A stretch of DNA of 24,981 bases, taken from positions 1 to 24,981 of the forward strand of contig JACPQP010000175.1 of NCBI GenBank assembly GCA_016190465.1, given 5' to 3'. Below the pieces are notes generated by a model. That model was given only the letters and a program-made list of their open reading frames with translations, made no database searches and was not told the DNA's origin. The stretch is from Chloroflexota bacterium (GTDB lineage Bacteria > Chloroflexota > UBA6077 > FW602-bin22 > JACPQP01). Numbering within the stretch: the first letter of the stretch is position 1; each line of letters starts with the position of its first letter. Below, piece after piece: positions 6,451-14,228 of the stretch. Both the position numbers and the translations under genes were made by a program.

Positions 6451-7143
6451 CACCTCCCCCTTCCCCCCCGGGTGGGGGAAGGGGGCAAGGGGGTAGAGGG
6501 AAACCCCCCTCCCGCAGCGGGGGACCAGGCCCAGGAAGGGCGACAGCATGCGCAAGGCGGGCAGATCGAAGCCGAAAGGAAACCCGCAGCGGGGGACCAG
6601 GCTCAGGAACGGCGGCCGGGGGTAGGAGGAAGCCCCAACGGGCTGACGATGCTGTTGACGAAGCTTGCCGACTGGAGCCGCGGGTCATCTCTCTGGCCGT
6701 TGGGCTTCGGCCTGGCCTGCTGCGCGATCGAGATGATGGCCACCGGTGCGTCGCGGTACGATCTGGGCCGCTTCGGCGCCGAACTGTTTCGCCCCTCTCC
6801 GCGCCAGGCCGATCTGATGATCGTCGCTGGACGGGTCTCGCAGAAGATGGCGCCGGTGGTAAAGCACCTGTACGACCAGATGTCTTCGCCCAAGTGGGTC
6901 ATCGCGATGGGAGATTGCGCCTCCTGCGGCGGCGTGTTCAACAACTACGCCATCGTCCAGGGCGTGGACAAGATCGTCCCGGTCGACGTCTATGTACCGG
7001 GGTGTCCGCCCCGGCCGGAGGCGCTCCTCGACGGCATCATCAAGCTCCAGAAGAAGATCTACGGCGAAACGTCGCTGGCACCGCATTCCCCTGCTCCCCT
7101 GGCGAGGGAGGCGAGGGAAGGGGGAGAGGGGGCGACATCGTGA
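6424..7143 (+). CDS. nuoB: NADH-quinone oxidoreductase subunit B
   Basis: NuoB carries cluster N2, the last iron-sulfur centre before quinone. The core begins at LTMLLTKLADWSRGSSLWPLGFGLACCAIEMM, with adjacent Cys99-Cys100, then Cys165 in GDCASCGG and Cys194 in VPGCPPRP, giving all four N2 ligands. From ATG 6424 the protein starts MGVENNL, which looks like a native NuoB N-terminus, followed by about 66 Pro/Gly/Gln-rich residues encoded by repeats before the core resumes. ATG 6649 would omit the insert but its nearest purine-rich site (AGGAGGA, 6624-6630) is too far away. The C-terminal tail after KLQKKIYGE is also repeat-derived. The stop overlaps nuoC GTG (GTGA at 7140-7143). Confidence 0.93.
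   Translation: MGVENNLRAHLPLPPRVGEGGKGVEGNPPPAAGDQAQEGRQHAQGGQIEAERKPAAGDQAQERRPGVGGSPNGLTMLLTKLADWSRGSSLWPLGFGLACCAIEMMATGASRYDLGRFGAELFRPSPRQADLMIVAGRVSQKMAPVVKHLYDQMSSPKWVIAMGDCASCGGVFNNYAIVQGVDKIVPVDVYVPGCPPRPEALLDGIIKLQKKIYGETSLAPHSPAPLAREAREGGEGATS
6445..6642. repeat. Repeat insertion in the nuoB N-terminus
   Basis: The insertion contains a 12-bp stem (CCCCCTTCCCCC 6456-6467 with GGGGGAAGGGGG 6474-6485). Two 31-base direct repeats follow at 6511-6541 and 6583-6613 with two mismatches; each begins CCCGCAGCGGGGGACCAGGC and ends in the CAGGAAC-type core. Their 72-base offset keeps the frame, so AAGDQAQE appears twice in the protein. No stop codon is introduced. Confidence 0.85.
7084..7134. 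repeat. C/G-rich repeat at the nuoB 3' end
   Basis: A run of CCCCTGCTCCCCTGG is followed by GAGGGAGGCGAGGGAAGGGG, a partial inverted partner. It encodes the NuoB tail (PAPLAREAREGGEG). Its final GGGGGAGAGGGGG lies directly before the GTG of nuoC and is the only visible purine-rich ribosome-binding sequence there. Confidence 0.6.
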
Positions 7144-7700
7144 GCGAGCAGCAGGCGGCGGTTGCCGAGGCGACCAACCCCATCCCCACGCCGGTCGTGG
7201 CGAAAGTGCGGGAGCAGTTCGGCGAGCAGGTCCTGGAGGTCCGTGAACGCCTCGGCGAGACGACCATCGTCGTGCGGAGCGAGGCGATCGTCGCCCTGGC
7301 CCGGTTCCTCCGTGACCACCCCGATCTGGCGTTCAACCACCTCTCCGACGTCACCGCGGTCGACTACCTGAATCTCAACCGCGAGCCGCGGTTCGACGTC
7401 GTCTACCATTTCTACTCGATCCCGAAACGACACCGACTCCGGGTTCGTGCCCCCGTCCCCGAAGATGACCCGACCATCGCCACCCTGACAGTCCTCTGGC
7501 CGGGTGCCAGCTTCCCCGAGCGGGAGGTGTACGACCTGTTCGGCATCCAGTTCGCTGGCCACCCCGATCTGACCCGCATCCTGATGCCCGACGATTGGGT
7601 CGGTCACCCGCTGCGGAAGGACTACCCCATATACGGGGAAGAGATCGAGTTCTCGCACAACCGCGAGACCGTCGAACGGAAGACACTCGGCTATGGATAG
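7140..7700 (+). CDS. nuoC: NADH-quinone oxidoreductase subunit C
   Basis: NuoC is the 30-kDa-type subunit of the peripheral arm; it packs against NuoD and has no cofactor. The 186-residue product carries the family signature ASFPEREVYDLFGIQFAGHPDLTRILMPDDW and GHPLRKDYPI, and ends in a short GEEIEFS segment. It is a separate protein, not fused to NuoD. GTG 7140 overlaps the nuoB stop by four bases, and the gene ends eight bases inside nuoD, so nuoB-nuoC-nuoD appear translationally coupled. Longer upstream frames are overlap with nuoB and were discarded. Confidence 0.95.
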   Translation: MSEQQAAVAEATNPIPTPVVAKVREQFGEQVLEVRERLGETTIVVRSEAIVALARFLRDHPDLAFNHLSDVTAVDYLNLNREPRFDVVYHFYSIPKRHRLRVRAPVPEDDPTIATLTVLWPGASFPEREVYDLFGIQFAGHPDLTRILMPDDWVGHPLRKDYPIYGEEIEFSHNRETVERKTLGYG

Positions 7701-8901
7701 AACGCACGAGTTGCTCGATCCGATCCAGCAGACCGGCGAAGAGCGGATGGTCCTGAACCTGGGGCCGCAGCACCCCGCCACCCATGGGGTGCTGCGGCTG
7801 GTGCTTGAGCTCGAGGGCGAGACCGTGGTGAACTGCAAGCCCGTCATCGGCTACCTGCACACCGGGTTCGAGAAGAGCTTTGAGGTCCGCAACTACCTTC
7901 AGAATGTCACGCTCACCGACCGGATGGACTACCTCGCCCCGCTGTCGAACAACTTCGGCTATTCCCTGACCGTGGAGAAGGCGCTCCAGATCGAGGTGCC
8001 GCCCCGGGCCGCGGTCGCCCGGATCGCGCTGGTCGAGCTGACCCGGATCGGCAGCCACCTGACGTACCTGGCCTCCCAGGCGATGGATACTGGCGCCATC
8101 AGCATCTTCCTCTACTGCTTCCGGGAGCGCGAGAAGCTCCTGGACATCTTCGAGTTGTGTTCCGGCCAGCGGATGATGACCAGCTACATCCGCCCGGGGG
8201 GACTGGCGCTCGATCTGCCGCCGGGTTTCGAGAAGTCCGTCGACTCGTTCCTGAACGAGTTTCCGGCCCGCCTGGCCGAGTACGAGGCGCTGCTCACCGA
8301 GAACGGCATCTGGCAGGAGCGCACGGTCGGCGTCGGTATCCTTCCGGCCGAGGATGCCATCGCGCTGGGGGTGACGGGCCCGAACCTGCGCGCCAGCGGG
8401 ATCGATTGGGACATTCGGAAGGCGACGCCCTACGGGGGCTACGAGGAGTACGAGTTTGCCGTGCCGGTCGGCACCCGGGGGGACGTCTTCTCGCGCTACC
8501 AGCAGCGGCTGACCGAGATGCGGGAGAGCGTCAAGATCGTGCGCCAGGCGCTAAACCGGCTGCCCGCGGGGCCGCACATGACACGGGACCGAAAGGTGGC
8601 CTACCCTCCCCGTTCGGAGCTGGCCACGAGCATGGAGGCGTTGATCCACCACTTCAAGCTGGCCACCGAGGGCTACCGGGTGCCGGCGGGCGAGGTCTAC
8701 CAGGCCATCGAGTCTCCGCGTGGCGAGCTGGGGTTCTACCTCGTCAGCGACGGAAGCTCCCGACCGTACCGGCTGCGCGTGCGGGCACCATCGTTCGTCA
8801 ACATCCAGGCGCTGGCCAGGGTGGCGGCCGGGCACCTGGTGGCCGATCTGATTGCCCTGATTGGGAGCCTGGATCCGGTGATGGGGGAGGTCGACCGTTG
8901 A
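7693..8901 (+). CDS. nuoD: NADH-quinone oxidoreductase subunit D
   Basis: NuoD is the 49-kDa-type subunit that forms the quinone pocket with NuoB. The 402-residue product has the near-N-terminal LGPQHPATHG motif, with the conserved His-Pro-x-x-His that faces the quinone, then GYLHTGFEKSFE, ESPRGELGFYL near the C-terminus, and the usual ending DPVMGEVDR. Length is normal for the family. ATG 7693 lies inside the nuoC stop region (8-base overlap). A 100-base gap with one stable hairpin follows before nuoE, the only sizeable gap between the early operon genes apart from the nuoA-nuoB duplication. Confidence 0.97.
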   Translation: MDRTHELLDPIQQTGEERMVLNLGPQHPATHGVLRLVLELEGETVVNCKPVIGYLHTGFEKSFEVRNYLQNVTLTDRMDYLAPLSNNFGYSLTVEKALQIEVPPRAAVARIALVELTRIGSHLTYLASQAMDTGAISIFLYCFREREKLLDIFELCSGQRMMTSYIRPGGLALDLPPGFEKSVDSFLNEFPARLAEYEALLTENGIWQERTVGVGILPAEDAIALGVTGPNLRASGIDWDIRKATPYGGYEEYEFAVPVGTRGDVFSRYQQRLTEMRESVKIVRQALNRLPAGPHMTRDRKVAYPPRSELATSMEALIHHFKLATEGYRVPAGEVYQAIESPRGELGFYLVSDGSSRPYRLRVRAPSFVNIQALARVAAGHLVADLIALIGSLDPVMGEVDR

Positions 8902-8949
8902 GACGACGTTCAGACCCGCCCATGGCCAATCAGTGGCGACCCCGCATCG

Positions 8950-8967
8950 CCCCACCGAGAGGTGGGG
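8950..8967 (+). other. GNRA-tetraloop hairpin between nuoD and nuoE
   Basis: CCCCACC (8950-8956) and GGTGGGG (8961-8967) form a perfect 7-bp stem closed by GAGA, a GNRA-type tetraloop. No U-run follows, so it is not a standard terminator. It could protect or process the transcript between the nuoD and nuoE messages. Confidence 0.5.
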
Positions 8968-9001
8968 TTCATCGTGACATGAGAGATATGAGTGATGCAT
9001 C

Positions 9002-9622
9002 ATGAGTGACGGGCTGAGGCTTTCGGCCAAGACACGAGCCGAGATCGAACGACTGACGACCGTCTATCCGGTCCGGCGGTCGGCGCTCCTGCCCGGGCTT
9101 CGCCTCGCGCAGCGCGAGATCGGCTGGCTCCCCCGCGAAGCGATGGACGAGGTCGCCGAGATCGTCGGGGTCGACCCCAACGCGTGTTACGCGCTGGCCA
9201 CGTTCTATGATCTGTTCTACCGCGAGCCGGTCGGCAAGTACGTGATCGGCGTCTGCGAGGGGCTCGCCTGCCACCTCGGTGGCTCTGGCCGGGTGCTGGG
9301 GTGGCTGAAGGAGCGGTTGGGCATCGGGCCGGGGGAGACGACCGCCGATGGACTGTTCACCGTGCGGACGTTCGAGTGTCTGGCCGCGTGCGATCGGGCG
9401 CCCTGCGCTTTGGTGAACGACGAGTACGTCGGCCCGCTGGACGAGGCGCGCCTGGACGAACTGCTCCGTGAGCTGCGGTCCCACCCGAACTGGTCTCGGG
9501 TGTCGGGGGTCGGGGGTCGGGGGTCCGGAGCTTCGATCCCTGATCCCCAGTACCCGACCCCCGACCCCCGACACTCGACTACGGACACCCGCCATCCGGC
9601 CCCTGGCGAGGGGAGGTCTTGA
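9002..9622 (+). CDS. nuoE: NADH-quinone oxidoreductase subunit E
   Basis: NuoE is the 24-kDa-type thioredoxin-fold subunit that binds the [2Fe-2S] cluster N1a in the NADH-oxidising module. The ligands are visible as Cys85 and Cys90 (CEGLAC) and Cys126 and Cys130 (CLAAC). The family domain ends near residue 165. The last 40 or so residues (from VSGVGG) are a Gly/Ser then Pro/Asp/Thr-rich tail encoded by a long palindrome. ATG 9002 is preferred for family alignment; the ribosome-binding site is weak. The stop shares one base with the nuoF start (TGATG), and GGGGAGG just before it belongs to the repeat-derived tail. Confidence 0.95.
   Translation: MSDGLRLSAKTRAEIERLTTVYPVRRSALLPGLRLAQREIGWLPREAMDEVAEIVGVDPNACYALATFYDLFYREPVGKYVIGVCEGLACHLGGSGRVLGWLKERLGIGPGETTADGLFTVRTFECLAACDRAPCALVNDEYVGPLDEARLDELLRELRSHPNWSRVSGVGGRGSGASIPDPQYPTPDPRHSTTDTRHPAPGEGRS
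9496..9578. repeat. Long perfect inverted repeat encoding the NuoE tail
   Basis: Bases 9501-9521 and 9553-9573 are exact 21-base inverse complements made of GTCGGGG-type units. Pairing extends to 9496 and 9578 with one G-U wobble, giving a 26-bp stem around a 31-base loop. The whole structure is in the nuoE reading frame, without a stop. Confidence 0.9.
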
Positions 9623-10941
9623 TGCCGTTCGAGCCGATCATCACAGGGAACGTCGGCGTCCCCAACGCCTGGGAGATCGACGTCTACGAATCGCGTGGTG
9701 GCTATCGGGCGCTGGCCAAGGCGTTGAGGGAGCACCAGCCCGAGGAGCTAGTCGACCTGGTGAGCAAGTCCGGCCTGCGGGGGCGTGGCGGCGCTGGCTT
9801 CCCGGCCGGTCGGAAGTGGAGTCTGATCCCCAAGGGCGCGCCCGAAGTCTACATGGTCTGCAACGCCGACGAGAGCGAGCCCGGCAGCTTCAGCAACCAC
9901 GAGCTGCTCGACTGGGACCCGCACTCGCTGATCGAGGGCGTCATCATCGGCTCCTACGCCATCCGCGCGCGGGTCGCCTTCATCTACATGCGCGGCGAGT
10001 TCTGGAAGCCGACCGGCCAGCGTATGGAGGCGGCCATCGCCCAGGCGTATGCCCGGGGCTACCTTGGCCGGGACATCCTCGGGACCGGCTACAACCTGGA
10101 TCTGCACCTGTTCATCGGCGCGGGCGCCTACGTCTGTGGCGAGGAGACGGCGCTGCTCGAGTCCATCGAGGGGAATCGGCCGATGCCCCGGCCCCGCCCA
10201 CCCTATTTCCCGCCGTCGATCGGGCTCTACGGAAAGCCGACCGCGGTGAACAACGTGGAGACGCTGGCCAACGTTCCCCACATCGTGCTCAACGGCGCCG
10301 AGTGGTACACCCGCCTTGGCAACCCGCCCCGGAACCCGGGCACCAAGGTCTTCAGCCTGAGCGGGCTCATCAAGCGCCCTGGGAACTACGAGGCGCCGCT
10401 GGGGATCACGCTGCGCGAGCTCCTGTTCGGGTACGGCGGTGGGATGCTGGACGGTCGGACCTTCAAGGCGGTGACGCCCGGCGGCACCTCGACCCCGCTG
10501 CTGACCGCCGAGCACCTCGACGTGCGCATGGACTACGACTCGCTGCCGGCGGTGGGCACCTACCTGGGGTCGACCGGCCTGATCGTGATGGACGACACCG
10601 TGTGTATCCCCTGCGCGGTCTACCACATGTCGAAGTTCTACCAGCACGAGTCGTGCGGCAAGTGCACCCCCTGTCGTGAGGGGACGTCCTGGATCAACGC
10701 GATCCTTTACCGGATCACCCACGGCCAGGGGCGCGAAGAGGACATGCCGCTGTTGCTCGACCTCTCCGACAATATGGGTGGCCGCAAGACCGTCTGCGCT
10801 CTGGGCGACTTCGCGGGGTTCCCGGTTACCAGCAGCATCAAGTACTTCCGTCAGGAATATGAGTATCACATCCGCTACGGGCGATGTCCAACTAGCTGTC
10901 AGCCGGCCGAGGAGAGGCAATGGACAATCTCGCAACCGTGA
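9622..10941 (+). CDS. nuoF: NADH-quinone oxidoreductase subunit F
   Basis: NuoF is the 51-kDa-type subunit that binds NADH, FMN and the [4Fe-4S] cluster N3. The 439-residue product has the FMN/NADH glycine-rich motif GRGGAGFPAGRKW, the NADESEPGSF stretch, GAGAYVCGEETALLESIEG, and the N3 ligands Cys345, Cys348, Cys351 (SCGKCTPCREG) and Cys392 (CALGDFA). ATG 9622 has GGGGAGG at good spacing; the preceding TTG 9619 is less likely. The 3' end overlaps nuoG by 22 bases, and the last residues (PAEERQWTISQP) are read through the nuoG ribosome-binding site. Confidence 0.97.
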   Translation: MPFEPIITGNVGVPNAWEIDVYESRGGYRALAKALREHQPEELVDLVSKSGLRGRGGAGFPAGRKWSLIPKGAPEVYMVCNADESEPGSFSNHELLDWDPHSLIEGVIIGSYAIRARVAFIYMRGEFWKPTGQRMEAAIAQAYARGYLGRDILGTGYNLDLHLFIGAGAYVCGEETALLESIEGNRPMPRPRPPYFPPSIGLYGKPTAVNNVETLANVPHIVLNGAEWYTRLGNPPRNPGTKVFSLSGLIKRPGNYEAPLGITLRELLFGYGGGMLDGRTFKAVTPGGTSTPLLTAEHLDVRMDYDSLPAVGTYLGSTGLIVMDDTVCIPCAVYHMSKFYQHESCGKCTPCREGTSWINAILYRITHGQGREEDMPLLLDLSDNMGGRKTVCALGDFAGFPVTSSIKYFRQEYEYHIRYGRCPTSCQPAEERQWTISQP

Positions 10942-13202
10942 CCATCGACGGGCGTGTGGTGAAGGTGCCCCGTGGCATGAACCTGGTCGAGGCGGCCAGG
11001 CTGGCCGGCGTCGAGATACCGGTGTTCTGCTATCACTCCAAGCTGAAGCCGGTTGGCGCCTGCCGGATGTGCTACGTCGCCATCGAGAAGGTGCCGGGGG
11101 TGGTCACCGCTTGCACGACGACCGTCACCGACGGTATGGTCGTGAACACGAAGGACCCACGCGTGGTCAAGGCCCAACAGGGTGTCCTCGAGTTCCTGCT
11201 GGCCAATCACCCGCTCGATTGCCCGGTTTGTGACCGCGGCGGTGAATGCCCGCTTCAGAACAACACCTTCGGCTACGGCGGCCCCGTCAGCCGCTACGTT
11301 GAGCCGAAGCGGCACTTCGCCAAGCCGATCCCGCTCAGCCGGCGCATCCTGCTCGACCGCGAGCGCTGCATCCTCTGCTACCGCTGCGTCCGCTTCCAGA
11401 AGGAGATCGCGGGGGACGAGACGCTCACCGTCATCAACCGGGGGGCAAGGGTGGAGATCGCTACGCTGCCCGGGCGGGAGTTCGATTCGCCGTTCTCGGG
11501 CAATACCATCGAGCTCTGCCCGGTGGGCGCCCTGACCAGCGCGCTGTACCGGTTCAAGGCTCGCCCGTGGGACATCCGGTCCAGCCCGAGCCTCTGCGAC
11601 CAGTGCAGCGTCGGCTGCAACGTCCGCGTGGACACGCGAAACCGGCAGATCGTGCGTCTCCTCTCGCGGGAGAATGCGGCGGTGGACGACGGTTGGCTCT
11701 GCGATCGCGGGCGGTTCGGCTACGAGTTTGCGAACCACCCGGACCGACTGACCCAGCCGCAGGTTCGGGAAGGGACGCGGCTGCGCGCGGCAGAGTGGGA
11801 AGAGGCGCTGTACCAGGCCGCTCAGGGGCTCCGCCAGGTCGTCTCGCAGCGCGGGCCGGGGACGGTCGGCGTGCTCGTCTCGCCGCGCCTGGCGAACGAG
11901 GATCTCTACCTGGCCCAGAGGCTGGCTCGGGCGGTCATCGGGACGAGCAACCTCGACTATCGCCTGACCCCGCACCCGACCGTCTCGCCGCTGCGTCCCG
12001 ACGCGGCCAGCGGATCGATCGTCGGCCTGGAGAAGGCCAGGACGATCCTGATCCTGGGTGCGGATCCCCTCAACCACCAGCCGGTGCTCGACCTGCGACT
12101 GAAGAAAGCCGCGAGCCTGGGCGCCCGGCTGATCGTCGTCGACGAAAAACAGACTGACCTTGCCGCCTTCGCCAGGCTCTGGCTGCGGCCGCGGTCCGGG
12201 TCGCTCGACACGCTGGCCCGTGGGCTGGTGCACCTGATCCTGGCGAACGGCCAGGTGAATCAGGAGTTCGTCGACCGTCGGACGGAGGGGATAGACGCCC
12301 TGCGCGCCCGGGTCGCCGACGACACGCCGGAGCGCGTTGCCGCATCGACCGGCGTGCCCGCGCCCCTGCTGGAGCAGGCGGCGACGCTCCTGGCGACGAA
12401 CGGTCCGGCGTCGATCGTCTACGATCGCGACCTTGGCGCCAGCGACGACGGGGCGGCGGCGGTCCTGGCGGCCACCGATCTCGCCCTGCTGACCGGGAAC
12501 ATCGGGCGAGACGGCGCTGGCCTGTACCCACTGGTTCGAGCGGCGAACGAGCAGGGGGCGCTCGACCTTGGGCTGATGCCCCGTCGTCCCTCACCCCCTA
12601 CCCCCTCTCCCACAGGGGGAGAGGGGGGACACGCGGGTTGCCCAGCCGGTGGAATGACCGGCGCCGAAATGCTTGACGCACTTCGGGCGGGCCAGCTCAA
12701 GGCGCTCTACCTGCTTGGCGTGGATCCCCTCCGCGAGCTTCCTGACGATCGGGCGCTCCGCGACGGTCTGACCGGACTCACGACGCTGATCGTGCAGGAC
12801 ATCCTGCCCGGCCCGGCGCAAGAGCTCGCGACGGTCGTCCTGCCGGGCGCGGCGTTCCACGAGAGGGAGGGCACACTGACCAACCTCGAACGGCGCGTGC
12901 AGCGGCTCTGGCCGGCGCTGAAGCCTCCGGGCAAGGCTCGGCCCGACTGGCAGATCATCCACGACCTGGCGAGGGCGCTGGGCACCTCGTTCGATTACGC
13001 CCAGGCGTCTGACGTGTTCGCCGAGATTGCCAGCGTCGTCCCCACGTATCGCGGTCTGACCTATGGCAAAGTTGGCCTCAAGGGCGTGCAGTGGCCGCTG
13101 GATGTCGCCAGCGGGCAAGAGGCTGGCTCGCTCTACGAGGACCCGGGCGACACCCGCCTGGCGTTCACCCCGGTGGCGCCGTCGACGGCAAGGATCGTGT
13201 GA
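10920..13202 (+). CDS. nuoG: NADH-quinone oxidoreductase subunit G
   Basis: NuoG is the 75-kDa-type subunit that carries electrons from NuoF towards NuoI. The 760-residue product has the [2Fe-2S] N1b ligands Cys37, Cys48, Cys51 and Cys65; a His97/Cys101/Cys104/Cys110 set for N5; Cys150, Cys153, Cys156 and Cys200 for N4; and an additional Cys226-x2-Cys229-x3-Cys233 with Cys261, the N7-type site found in some bacteria. A molybdopterin-oxidoreductase-like domain follows but catalytic cofactor binding is not expected in complex I. A Pro/Gly-rich insert at about residues 557-577 is repeat-derived. ATG 10920 is preceded by GAGGAGAGG. Confidence 0.96.
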   Translation: MDNLATVTIDGRVVKVPRGMNLVEAARLAGVEIPVFCYHSKLKPVGACRMCYVAIEKVPGVVTACTTTVTDGMVVNTKDPRVVKAQQGVLEFLLANHPLDCPVCDRGGECPLQNNTFGYGGPVSRYVEPKRHFAKPIPLSRRILLDRERCILCYRCVRFQKEIAGDETLTVINRGARVEIATLPGREFDSPFSGNTIELCPVGALTSALYRFKARPWDIRSSPSLCDQCSVGCNVRVDTRNRQIVRLLSRENAAVDDGWLCDRGRFGYEFANHPDRLTQPQVREGTRLRAAEWEEALYQAAQGLRQVVSQRGPGTVGVLVSPRLANEDLYLAQRLARAVIGTSNLDYRLTPHPTVSPLRPDAASGSIVGLEKARTILILGADPLNHQPVLDLRLKKAASLGARLIVVDEKQTDLAAFARLWLRPRSGSLDTLARGLVHLILANGQVNQEFVDRRTEGIDALRARVADDTPERVAASTGVPAPLLEQAATLLATNGPASIVYDRDLGASDDGAAAVLAATDLALLTGNIGRDGAGLYPLVRAANEQGALDLGLMPRRPSPPTPSPTGGEGGHAGCPAGGMTGAEMLDALRAGQLKALYLLGVDPLRELPDDRALRDGLTGLTTLIVQDILPGPAQELATVVLPGAAFHEREGTLTNLERRVQRLWPALKPPGKARPDWQIIHDLARALGTSFDYAQASDVFAEIASVVPTYRGLTYGKVGLKGVQWPLDVASGQEAGSLYEDPGDTRLAFTPVAPSTARIV
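12590..12628. repeat. Palindromic repeat inserted in frame in nuoG
   Basis: CCCTCACCCCCTACC leads into CCCCCTCTCCC (12601-12611), which pairs with GGGAGAGGGGG (12617-12627). It encodes a Pro-Ser-Pro-Thr then Gly-Glu-Gly segment and keeps the frame. It is in the same orientation as the nuoI-tail copy and opposite to the copy at 14264-14288. Confidence 0.85.
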
Positions 13203-13217
13203 GGGCAGAGTGCGCAG

Positions 13218-14207
13218 ATGGATTGGCTGATCATCGCGGCGATCAAGAGCGGGTTCGTCATCGTCATCCTGCTGACGGGCTTCGCCTATGGCACCCTGCT
13301 GGAGCGCAAGCTGCTCGGGCGGCTCCAGGTGCGGTACGGTCCGAACCGGGTGGGGCCGTTCGGGTTGCTCCAGCCGGTGGCCGACGGGTTGAAGCTGCTG
13401 GGCAAGGAGGACACCGCGCCCGCCGGCGCTGATCGGGTCGTCTTTACGCTCGCGCCGATGATCTCGACGGCCTGCGCGCTCTCGGCGTTCGCCGTCATTC
13501 CCATCGGCGGAACGATTGACCTGCTGGGCCGACGCATCGATCTGGTCGTCGCGGACGTGAACATCGGCATCCTCTACGTCCTGGGCGTCACCTCCCTCGG
13601 CATCTATGGCATCGTCCTGGCCGGGTGGTCGTCGAACAACAAGTATGCGCTCCTGGGCGGGGTCCGGTCGTCGGCCCAGATGCTCAGCTACGAGCTGGCG
13701 CTGGGGATGTCGCTGATCGGGGTGCTCTTGATCGCCGGGACGCTCCAGCTCCCCAAGATCGTCGAGGCGCAGGCGACGGTGCCATTCATCCTGTTGCAGC
13801 CGCTCGGCTTCATCGTGTTCCTCATCGCGGCGACCGCCGAGGTGAACCGGTCCCCATTCGACCTTCCCGAAGCGGAGAACGAGCTGGTGGCGGGCTACCA
13901 CGTCGAGTACAGCGGCATGAAGTTCGCGCTCTTCCAGATGGCCGAGTACGTGAACCTGATCGTCGTCAGCTCGCTCGCCACCACGCTGTTCCTGGGCGGG
14001 TGGTACGGGCCCTTCGGGTTACTGCCGGGGCCGCACTGGTTCTTCCTGAAGGTGTTCCTGCTCATATGCTTCTTCGTCTGGCTGCGGGCGACGACGCCGC
14101 GGCTGCGCTACGACCAACTGATGCGGTTCGGGTGGAAGGTGCTGCTACCACTGGCGCTGGCCAACGTGCTGCTGACGGCGGTGGGGGTGCTTGTTCTACA
14201 GGGATAG
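13218..14207 (+). CDS. nuoH: NADH-quinone oxidoreductase subunit H
   Basis: NuoH is the ND1-type membrane subunit at the foot of the quinone channel. The 329-residue product has eight or so membrane helices and the signatures ERKLLGRLQVRYGPNRVGP, LQPVADGLKLLGKED and TAEVNRSPFDLPEAENELVAGYHVEYSGMKFALF, whose acidic loops contact the peripheral arm. ATG 13218 follows the nuoG stop by 15 bases. It is followed by the largest intergenic gap of the operon (about 183 bases), filled by three repeat hairpins. I see no in-frame repeat inside this gene. Confidence 0.97.
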   Translation: MDWLIIAAIKSGFVIVILLTGFAYGTLLERKLLGRLQVRYGPNRVGPFGLLQPVADGLKLLGKEDTAPAGADRVVFTLAPMISTACALSAFAVIPIGGTIDLLGRRIDLVVADVNIGILYVLGVTSLGIYGIVLAGWSSNNKYALLGGVRSSAQMLSYELALGMSLIGVLLIAGTLQLPKIVEAQATVPFILLQPLGFIVFLIAATAEVNRSPFDLPEAENELVAGYHVEYSGMKFALFQMAEYVNLIVVSSLATTLFLGGWYGPFGLLPGPHWFFLKVFLLICFFVWLRATTPRLRYDQLMRFGWKVLLPLALANVLLTAVGVLVLQG

Positions 14208-14228
14208 GGGACGGACCTCTCCCCCCTT

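Noticed and set aside
10899..12233. A 444-residue minus-strand frame over nuoG
   Set aside because: It is antisense to clearly conserved NuoG cluster motifs and has no ribosome-binding site or recognisable domain.
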